Positions 57,640 to 64,000 of a stretch of DNA of 64,000 nucleotides are shown here, piece after piece (the stretch's first letter is position 1; every line of letters begins with the position of its first letter). The translations under genes and the position numbers were made by a program. The notes beneath the pieces were generated by a model, which ran no database searches, was not told where the DNA came from, and saw nothing but the letters and a program-made list of their open reading frames with translations. Source of the stretch: Pseudohongiella sp. (GTDB lineage: Bacteria; Pseudomonadota; Gammaproteobacteria; Pseudomonadales; Pseudohongiellaceae). The stretch is from the NCBI GenBank assembly GCA_030651695.1, contig JAUSCD010000004.1, positions 62,001-126,000 on the forward strand. Reading direction: 5' to 3'.

Positions 57640-59105
57640 TGCCGGCAATTACGTTAAATGTTTTTTCGCAGTTACTGGAGCCCGCAGGAATAGCACCGGC
57701 GCTGGACTATGTTGAAAGTGGCACAATGGTTTACGAAACGACCCCGGGTAGCCAGTTGCGTACCAGAATCCGGTTTGTGGTCTCTGACCGTATCCATTTT
57801 CGTGCTGGCGATAACGATGAAGTAAGGCGCTTGCAACGCCACTGGCGTACGCGGCTATCGCCCACCATCGATGCGGGCACAGACGATCTGTTTGTATCCG
57901 GATTTGAGGACGACGAAGAGTTGCGCGATCTGGCTTCCGAGGCACCGATCATCCGTCTGGTGAACCATCTGTTTGCCCGCGCCCTGGATATGAACGCCAG
58001 CGATATCCACTTTGAACCAAGCGAGGAGCACCTGTTTGTGCGTTGCCGTGTTGACGGCATCATGCAGCAACTGGAACGTTTGCCGGCACGCATCAGTACC
58101 GCAGTTGCATCACGTCTGAAACTGATGGCGCGCATGGATATTGGTGAAAAACGCCTGCCACAGGACGGTCGAATTGACTACCGCATCGCCGGCAAAGAAT
58201 TGGATATGCGTGTTTCCACTTTGCCTGGTGTTCACGGCGAATCCATCGTGTTGCGTATTCTGGATCGTGGCGATACGTCTGTCAGTTTGCAGCAGTTGGG
58301 TATGCCTGAAAACATACTGGAAACCTATCAATCGTTGATCAATCAGCCGCATGGCATGATACTGATTACAGGCCCGACGGGCAGTGGTAAAACTACTACG
58401 CTTTACGCCACGCTGGAAAAAATAAATAACCAGCGCAGTAAAATTATTACTGTTGAAGACCCCGTGGAATATCAACTCGCCGGTGTTACACAGATACAGG
58501 CAAACGCAGCTATTGGCTTGAGCTTTGCAGCGGGGCTGCGTTCGATTGTGCGACAAGACCCCGACGTCATCATGGTCGGCGAAATCCGTGATCATGAAAC
58601 TGCAGATATTGCGATTGAATCAGCCCTTACCGGGCACCTGGTGTTTTCCACCTTGCACACCAATGACGCAGCCGGTGCAATCACACGTCTGCAGGATATG
58701 GGTGTTGAAGGCTATCTGATCAGCTCGAGTCTGCTGTGTGTGCAGGCACAACGTCTGGTGCGAAGAATCTGCAACCACTGTGGCGAGGCGCATCAGATTA
58801 CAGACGATGAAGCGCGTGTGTTAAAGATCAATGCCGGCAACTTCCCGAACGTACGCAAAGGGCGTGGTTGTGAGCGTTGTGGTGAAACCGGTTATCGCGG
58901 CCGTATTGGTCTTTACGAACTGCTGGTTATGTCAGACGCTATTCGTCATGAAATAGCCATAGGATCGGACGCCAATATCATCCGAACACAGGCTATCAAG
59001 GAAGGTATGAAAACGCTGCGTGAAGATGCACTCGAAAAGCTGGCTGCAGGGCTTACAACTCCCGAAGAAGTGGTCCGTGTCACACGCGCCGGAGCTGCCG
59101 GATGA
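57636..59105 (+). CDS. gspE: Type II secretion ATPase GspE
   Basis: Cytoplasmic hexameric ATPase powering pseudopilus assembly. 489 residues. Walker A GPTGSGKTT (246-254), Asp box TVEDPVEY, Walker B IMVGEIRDHETADIA and His box TGHLVFSTLHTNDAA are all intact. The zinc-binding CxxC pairs CNHC (379-382) and CERC (412-415) mark GspE/PilB-type ATPases. An N-terminal domain of about 110 residues should contact GspL. Confidence 0.95.
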   Translation: MMPAITLNVFSQLLEPAGIAPALDYVESGTMVYETTPGSQLRTRIRFVVSDRIHFRAGDNDEVRRLQRHWRTRLSPTIDAGTDDLFVSGFEDDEELRDLASEAPIIRLVNHLFARALDMNASDIHFEPSEEHLFVRCRVDGIMQQLERLPARISTAVASRLKLMARMDIGEKRLPQDGRIDYRIAGKELDMRVSTLPGVHGESIVLRILDRGDTSVSLQQLGMPENILETYQSLINQPHGMILITGPTGSGKTTTLYATLEKINNQRSKIITVEDPVEYQLAGVTQIQANAAIGLSFAAGLRSIVRQDPDVIMVGEIRDHETADIAIESALTGHLVFSTLHTNDAAGAITRLQDMGVEGYLISSSLLCVQAQRLVRRICNHCGEAHQITDDEARVLKINAGNFPNVRKGRGCERCGETGYRGRIGLYELLVMSDAIRHEIAIGSDANIIRTQAIKEGMKTLREDALEKLAAGLTTPEEVVRVTRAGAAG

Positions 59106-60313
59106 GCCTGCAGCAATTCAGTTATCACGCATTTGATACCAGCGGTAATGCGCAAAACGGTCAGATTGCAGCAGAGTCCGAACGAGAAGCAATAAGACTG
59201 CTGCAAGGTCGTCAGCTGACACCTGTGAAACTGAAGCTTGTGTCCGGGACCGGGCAACGCAGTACAACACACGCGCGCAAGGTCAAGCCGGCCGACCTGC
59301 TGGACTTCACCAACGGTTTGCGCACATTGGTTGAAGCCCGTGTGCCGCTGGACAGGGCATTGCGTCTGCTGGAAGGAATCACAGAGTCGACGGCCATGCG
59401 ACAGTTGGTGATGACACTGCGGCGTGATGTAAAAGAAGGTAAGAGCCTGGCTGATGCCATGGAAAGCCGGCCTGATGTCTTTTCGCGTATGTATATCAAC
59501 ATTGTGCGGGCCGGCGAGGAAGGCGGCATCCTGCATCAGCTGTTGCCGGATCTTACAGATTTTCTGGAAACCAGTGCGCGCAACCGGCAGGCAATCATCG
59601 CCGCCATGGTGTACCCGGTGGTATTGCTGGTAACGGGTGTGATTTCTGTTTTTCTGCTGCTGGTATTTGTAATCCCGCAGTTTGCGGTGATGTTTGAGGA
59701 TGCAGGTACTGACGTGCCCGCCTCCGCCGCATTCCTGTTAGCCACAAGCGATGCCATCAGTAACTGGGGCTGGTTGTTCGTCTTATTGATAGTGGCCGCG
59801 GTGTTCTGGTGGCGATGGCAGGACAGAGCGCCAGACACGCGGCTTAAAAAACATGCCATGTTGCTGCGCATGCCGATGCTGGGACAGTTGTTGTTGTATC
59901 GGGAGTGCGCCGTATTTGCACGCACGCTGGGTGCGCTGCTGGCCTCGGGTATTCCTTTGATCAGAGCATTACGTGTTTCCAGGGAGGTCGTCGGCAACGC
60001 TGAAATTGTGCGCCTGCTCGGCCAGGTTGAAGAGGACGTGCGCTCTGGCGCCGGACTTGGATTGTCTCTGGAGAAGGCTGGTGTATTCCCCACGCTTCTG
60101 CATCAGCTGGTAGCTGTCGGAGAGGAGACGGGGCGAACAGCCAGTATTCTGCTGAAGACTGCAGAAAGTTTTGATCAAAATGTAAAAAACCAGATGGATC
60201 GATTAGTTGCTGCCTTGCAGCCGGGTCTGATTCTTGTGCTGGGTATCGCAGTCGGTGGCATTACCATCACCATGCTGTCGGCTGTGTTCAGTATGAATGC
60301 AGTTCAATTCTGA
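59102..60313 (+). CDS. gspF: Type II secretion inner-membrane platform protein GspF
   Basis: 403 residues with the duplicated GspF domain (about 65-190 and 270-390) and three membrane helices (about 170-195, 220-240, 375-395). Conserved VRAGEEGGILHQLL and VGEETGRTASIL segments are the family hallmarks. It overlaps gspE by 4 bases. It forms the rotor-like platform on which pseudopilins assemble. Confidence 0.95.
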   Translation: MSLQQFSYHAFDTSGNAQNGQIAAESEREAIRLLQGRQLTPVKLKLVSGTGQRSTTHARKVKPADLLDFTNGLRTLVEARVPLDRALRLLEGITESTAMRQLVMTLRRDVKEGKSLADAMESRPDVFSRMYINIVRAGEEGGILHQLLPDLTDFLETSARNRQAIIAAMVYPVVLLVTGVISVFLLLVFVIPQFAVMFEDAGTDVPASAAFLLATSDAISNWGWLFVLLIVAAVFWWRWQDRAPDTRLKKHAMLLRMPMLGQLLLYRECAVFARTLGALLASGIPLIRALRVSREVVGNAEIVRLLGQVEEDVRSGAGLGLSLEKAGVFPTLLHQLVAVGEETGRTASILLKTAESFDQNVKNQMDRLVAALQPGLILVLGIAVGGITITMLSAVFSMNAVQF

Positions 60314-60328
60314 TGAGGCCAGACTAAC

Positions 60329-60418
60329 ATGATCGGCGTCACCAAAAAGATTCACCACCTGAGACGGGTACAAGTACAGGTACTACAACAGGTACAACAA
60401 AAGGAGTGCGCAAGGTGA
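60329..60418 (+). CDS. Possible 29-residue leader peptide ahead of gspD
   Basis: In the 101-base gspF-gspD gap an ATG at 60329, with GAGG 10 bases upstream, opens a frame ending at a TGA (60416-60418) that overlaps the probable gspD GTG. The peptide is basic, then glutamine/valine repetitive (VQVQVLQQVQQ), because the DNA repeats GTACAA/GTACAG units. Overlapping stop and start suggests translational coupling. It may equally be chance. Confidence 0.3.
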   Translation: MIGVTKKIHHLRRVQVQVLQQVQQKECAR

Positions 60419-62508
60419 ACGTAAAGCTCAAGGCTTTGAGCATGCTGGGGCTGGCAATAAGCCTGGCATCATGTGCCGCTGTAGATAACCAGAATCGCGG
60501 TGCGCCTGCGGCCACGACGTCGCCGGTTGTTCGAACACAGACAACGTTGCCATCCTCTGCGGCAGGTGTGACTGACTCAGACAGTTCAGCTAATGAACAG
60601 CGCGATGCCCTGATCAGCGAGATTAACCGCGACGGCCGCATTCCGGGATTTACCGCCTATCGCGTGGCCCCGCCAGAACCGGTTCAACCGCCCAATCAGA
60701 ACGTGGTAGCACTGAACTACGAGCAGGTTGATCTGCGCAATATTCTGGCTGAACTGGGCGATGCGCTGGATGTGTCGCTGGTGATTGATCCCAGCATTGC
60801 CGATAAAGTCAGCCTTAGAACTGCACAGAACAGACCTCTGTCTTATGAAGACATCTGGCCCCTGATGACAATGCTGGCGCGCGAGAACGGTGTGGTACTG
60901 GAAAGAGCCGGCAATGTCTGGTATGCCAGAAAAGCGGTCACGAATATGCCGATCGAACTGACTACCCCCGGCACTACGGGCACTGCCAGCCGCGTTATGC
61001 AGATAACGCCGCTGCGCCATATCTCAGCACCGTCTGCCATTGAATTACTCACGCCCATACTTGAGCCGGATGGCCGCATCAGTCGCCTGGCAAACAGCAA
61101 CTCTGTGCTGATATCGTCAACACCGTCGCAGCTTGCCCGTCTGAATGAACTGCTGAATCTGATAGACGATGATCCGTTCCAGAATCAGGGTATCCAGCTA
61201 TATCCCATCAGCAACGCCAGCGCTGTTGATGTCGCGCAGGAACTGACAGATATTCTCAAGCTTATTGAGGGCACAACGTCGTCTTATCAGGTACAGGGGC
61301 TGGAGCGCATTAACGCGTTGTTGGTAACGGCTCCCGCCTCGCGTGGTTTTGACGAAATCAACCGCTGGGTGCGGATACTGGATGCTGATCGTCAGGAACA
61401 GGCGGAGCAGTTATTCCAATACCGCGTAAAAAATCTGAAAGCAGTGGATCTCGCAGCAACATTAACGCAAGTGTTTACGCTTAACGAGGATCAGCCATTG
61501 ATCACTACACGCGGCGTGAACATAACTTCAGCGAGGGAGTTTGCTGAAACCGGCGACGCCGCACCCCCATTGCTTCAGTCAGGGGCTACCAGTACCGCAG
61601 TGTCTGCCAATCTCAAGGTCACTATTGTCGCTGACGAATCTACTAACAGCCTGCTGATCAGGGCCAATCCGCGCGACTATCGCCAGCTGTTGGCTACAAT
61701 TGGCCAGCTCGACACTGCACCACTGCAAGTGATGATCAATGCAGTAATTGCACAAATAGTGCTGAATGACGACACTGCGTTTGGGGTTGACTGGTCCAGA
61801 GTGCTGGAAACCGCATCCGGCAGTGTGACCAATATCAGCACCAGCTTTTTGCCAAGACCGATGGCCGGCGCTGCTTCTGGTCTGGGCGGCCTGCTTTTTA
61901 CACGCTCGTTTATTGACGGCGCCGCCCGTGTGGATGCCACCTTGGAAGCGATTGCAGTCAACAATGATGTGCGATTGCTGGCACGGCCTTCACTTACAGT
62001 CATAAATAATATGGAAGGTTTGATAAGAATAGGTGCAGAGGTGCCTGTCCGGTTGGGTGAAACGATAACTGTGAATGGAACTACCAGTAACATCCAGTAC
62101 CGCCCTACCGGTATAGAGCTCAATATCACTCCCCGTATTAACGATGACGGAGTGGTGAATCTCACAATTCGCCAAGAGCTGTCAGCGGTTTCCGAAGCAA
62201 CCGGCGTCGATAACAATCCTATTTTCGAGAACCAGGAGATTGAAACAACTGTGGTTGTGCGCGACGGCGAAAACGTTGTGCTCGGCGGACTGATCCAGAG
62301 TAATAACGGGTTACTGAACACCGGTGTGCCATTTCTTAACCAGGTACCGGTTCTTGGACGCTTGTTCAGTTATCAGCGTGACAACAACGAGCGCCGCGAA
62401 CTCTTTATTGTTCTGCGTCCGGAGATCGTGAATGTGGACACACAAAACGCTGCACGATATCAGGAGATGCTGAGTCGATTTGAATTGGCAGCAGAATTGC
62501 TGCAGTAA
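60415..62508 (+). CDS. gspD: Type II secretion outer-membrane secretin GspD (lipoprotein form)
   Basis: Forms the outer-membrane channel. 697 residues from GTG 60415, with AAAGGAG well spaced upstream; GTG 60406 is an alternative but overlaps that site. The signal peptide ends in a lipobox LASC (Cys20), so it should be lipidated. The order is a linker rich in S/T, N0-N3 domains (about 95-440), then the secretin domain (about 450-680) with VPVRLGE and the NQVPVLGRLF and EIETTVVVRDGENVVLGGL blocks. Lipidated secretins are known, for example XpsD, and can reach the outer membrane by Lol sorting. Confidence 0.93.
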   Translation: MNVKLKALSMLGLAISLASCAAVDNQNRGAPAATTSPVVRTQTTLPSSAAGVTDSDSSANEQRDALISEINRDGRIPGFTAYRVAPPEPVQPPNQNVVALNYEQVDLRNILAELGDALDVSLVIDPSIADKVSLRTAQNRPLSYEDIWPLMTMLARENGVVLERAGNVWYARKAVTNMPIELTTPGTTGTASRVMQITPLRHISAPSAIELLTPILEPDGRISRLANSNSVLISSTPSQLARLNELLNLIDDDPFQNQGIQLYPISNASAVDVAQELTDILKLIEGTTSSYQVQGLERINALLVTAPASRGFDEINRWVRILDADRQEQAEQLFQYRVKNLKAVDLAATLTQVFTLNEDQPLITTRGVNITSAREFAETGDAAPPLLQSGATSTAVSANLKVTIVADESTNSLLIRANPRDYRQLLATIGQLDTAPLQVMINAVIAQIVLNDDTAFGVDWSRVLETASGSVTNISTSFLPRPMAGAASGLGGLLFTRSFIDGAARVDATLEAIAVNNDVRLLARPSLTVINNMEGLIRIGAEVPVRLGETITVNGTTSNIQYRPTGIELNITPRINDDGVVNLTIRQELSAVSEATGVDNNPIFENQEIETTVVVRDGENVVLGGLIQSNNGLLNTGVPFLNQVPVLGRLFSYQRDNNERRELFIVLRPEIVNVDTQNAARYQEMLSRFELAAELLQ

Positions 62509-62581
62509 ACCTGAAACCTGCGCTATGAGCCGGCCATCGCCGATCATTGAAATCGAGCCAAACGAAGTTGAGGACATCACT

Positions 62582-62995
62582 ATGCAAGACCTTGTCAGTA
62601 AACAAATAAAAACCCAGCGTGGATTTACCATCATAGAATTGCTGATTGTGATGGCCATTCTTGGCATGCTCGCGGTTATGGTTGCGCCCAACTTGTTTAA
62701 TCAGGCCGACAGTGCGCGCCGCGACGCGGTCCTGACCCAGATTTCTTCATTGAGCAGTGCACTTGATGCCTACAGGCTGGATATGGGCCAGTACCCCAGC
62801 CAATTGGAGGACCTTATGCGCAACAGTTCCGGTCGGGCGTCATGGAACGGTCCTTACCTGCGTGGTGCGGTTCCAAACGATCCCTGGGGCAATGCTTACG
62901 TCTACCAGTCGGACGGCCGGTCATTCACCCTGATGTCTTATGGTGCCGACGGTCGTCAGGGCGGAGAGGGTAATGACGCGGACATCGGCAGCTGA
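62582..62995 (+). CDS. gspG: Major pseudopilin GspG
   Basis: Main pseudopilus subunit, processed by prepilin peptidase. 137 residues from ATG 62582: a short basic leader, cleavage at G in QRGFTIIELLIVMAILGML with Glu at +5, then the globular domain with calcium-site residues in DPWGNAYVYQSDG and SYGADGRQGGEGNDADI. The frame is open upstream to 62480, but the GAGG at 62570 supports this start. Confidence 0.95.
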   Translation: MQDLVSKQIKTQRGFTIIELLIVMAILGMLAVMVAPNLFNQADSARRDAVLTQISSLSSALDAYRLDMGQYPSQLEDLMRNSSGRASWNGPYLRGAVPNDPWGNAYVYQSDGRSFTLMSYGADGRQGGEGNDADIGS

Positions 62996-63449
62996 TATTC
63001 GTCATCTGCGGGGCTTTACCCTGCTTGAATTGCTGATGGTGTTGGGAATCCTTGCGATGATGGCTACATTGATAGGGCCGGGACTTAACTCGCTGGATTC
63101 CCCAAGCTTTAATGCGCAGGTGCGTGAGGCCAGTTCCTTGCTCAATTACGCACGTCGTCGTTCAGTTGTTGAAGGACAGATGCTGCGTGTTGAATTTGTT
63201 CCTGCGGGTGTAGTGCCGGAAAGCTCTGACAGCGCGGGTCTTGCAGGTCGCTGGGTCAGCACTGATATGGAGCTGTGGTTCGCAGCCAGTACCGAGCGTA
63301 GTCAGCGACAGGAAAGCGTTGTAAGTGTGTCGTTTTTCCCGGAAGGAGGCAGCACCGGTGGTGAGCTTTCGTTCCGTCAGGGCGTTCGTCAGCGTATCTT
63401 GACGGTGGATCCGTTTTCCGGACGTGTGAGTGCGCGAAATGAAGACTGA
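62973..63449 (+). CDS. gspH: Minor pseudopilin GspH
   Basis: 158 residues from ATG 62973 (GGAGAGGG just upstream), overlapping gspG by 23 bases. Type IV prepilin leader with cleavage site HLRGFTLLELLMVLGILAMM; the remainder is a beta-rich globular domain (RVEFVPAG, SVSFFPEGGSTGGEL, ILTVDPFSGRV) typical of GspH/FimT proteins. It is thought to sit near the pseudopilus tip. Confidence 0.9.
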   Translation: MTRTSAADIRHLRGFTLLELLMVLGILAMMATLIGPGLNSLDSPSFNAQVREASSLLNYARRRSVVEGQMLRVEFVPAGVVPESSDSAGLAGRWVSTDMELWFAASTERSQRQESVVSVSFFPEGGSTGGELSFRQGVRQRILTVDPFSGRVSARNED

Positions 63450-63870
63450 ATTGTGCTCGTTCAGGTTGTCAGAACAGGCATTGAAAACTCCCGTATGCCG
63501 CCAACAGCAGAGTGGTTTTACGTTGCTGGAAGTCATGATTGCATTGACTATCACCGCAATGGTGTTGGGGACTCTATTTGCGCTTGCGGCGGGAAGTAAA
63601 CAGCTCGCTTTCCGGACTCAAATCAGCCTCCATCAAAGCACAGCGGTGCGCGCAGCGGTCAATTTTGCACTGCTGGACAACGAGTTCCGTGACATCGAAG
63701 CTGCGATTAACGATAACCGGTACCGAATAGACGGACTTGATACCCTGGCGGATTCAGAGCGGCGCACCTCCCCTATGTATGATTTGCTGCAAGCGTACGA
63801 AATAGAAGACGCGCGCACCGGTGACGTCATTCAGGGTGTACGTTGGCAGCGTTTTGATCTTCCGCAATGA
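63439..63870 (+). CDS. gspI: Minor pseudopilin, GspI-type
   Basis: 143 residues from ATG 63439, overlapping gspH by 11 bases. The prepilin motif QSGFTLLEVMIALTITAMVL fits GspI. The globular part is short and contains DNEFRDIEAAIND and GVRWQRFDLPQ. Operon order (G-H-I-J) supports GspI over GspJ. Confidence 0.8.
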   Translation: MKTELCSFRLSEQALKTPVCRQQQSGFTLLEVMIALTITAMVLGTLFALAAGSKQLAFRTQISLHQSTAVRAAVNFALLDNEFRDIEAAINDNRYRIDGLDTLADSERRTSPMYDLLQAYEIEDARTGDVIQGVRWQRFDLPQ

Positions 63871-64000
63871 GCAAAAACACCGGTCAGGAATATCGCCATA
63901 GAACGGCACCCGCGCATCACGGTGCGTTGTCAACGGCGCTGCCACCTGCGTTTTCAAATCCGCTGTCTGATACCCGCAGATCAGCAGGATTTACCCTGCT
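63867..64000 (+). CDS. gspJ: Prepilin-like protein, probably GspJ, 3' end beyond window
   Basis: Starts at ATG 63867, overlapping the gspI stop by 4 bases. The 44 visible codons give a hydrophilic leader of about 40 residues ending in RRSAGFTL at the window edge, the beginning of a prepilin cleavage site. The leader is unusually long for a pseudopilin. GspJ is expected from gene order; too little is visible to be sure. Confidence 0.65.
   Translation, partial: MSKNTGQEYRHRTAPAHHGALSTALPPAFSNPLSDTRRSAGFTL

Overview
The window is a continuous, gene-dense stretch of chromosome from a Gram-negative, aerobic gammaproteobacterium, carrying the replication-origin neighbourhood. The order rpmH-rnpA-yidD-yidC-mnmE-mnmG facing dnaA-dnaN-recF-gyrB, followed by plsC, gmhB, glyS-glyQ, an LpxL-type acyltransferase, trkA/trkH, rsmB-fmt-def, dprA, tsaC, hemF and aroE, is the layout known from Pseudomonas and related marine gammaproteobacteria. 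I cannot name the genus from sequence alone. I see no rRNA, tRNA, CRISPR array, insertion sequence or prophage.

Layout. 1-6155 (minus): tRNA modification (mnmG, cut by the window edge; mnmE), membrane insertion (yidC, yidD), rnpA and rpmH. 6156-12833 (plus): dnaA, dnaN, recF, gyrB. DnaA boxes occur both before dnaA and between mnmE and mnmG, and two parS-like palindromes lie inside recF. 12942-31601: an exported acetolactate-decarboxylase-like lipoprotein, phospholipid and LPS genes, glycyl-tRNA synthetase, Trk potassium uptake, translation-initiation and peptide maturation genes, DprA, TsaC, HemF, AroE, a gamma-carbonic-anhydrase-like protein and oligopeptidase A.

32009-45752 is a respiratory island. 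A plus-strand aa3-type oxidase set (coxB, coxA, ctaG, coxC, then SURF1 and a CxxxC protein) meets, tail to tail across a strong bidirectional terminator, a second minus-strand A-type oxidase whose CuA subunit carries two cytochrome c motifs. Heme O synthase (ctaB) and a Sco copper chaperone follow; heme A synthase is not in the window. 45753-48391 is the zinc importer znuB-znuC / znuA around a Zur-like operator. 48460-53396 holds polA, engB, cytochrome c4 and dsbA, a run also known from Pseudomonas. The PolA here has lost the recognisable catalytic residues of its proofreading domain.

53466-64000 is a GGDEF diguanylate cyclase followed by a tightly overlapping type II secretion operon in the order L-M-E-F-D-G-H-I-J, running off the right edge. 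The secretin is a predicted lipoprotein.

Points most worth following up: the exonuclease-dead DNA polymerase I, the two DnaA-box clusters, the parS pair embedded in recF, the exported BudA-like lipoprotein, and the unusual secretion gene order. Most other genes are ordinary core genes.
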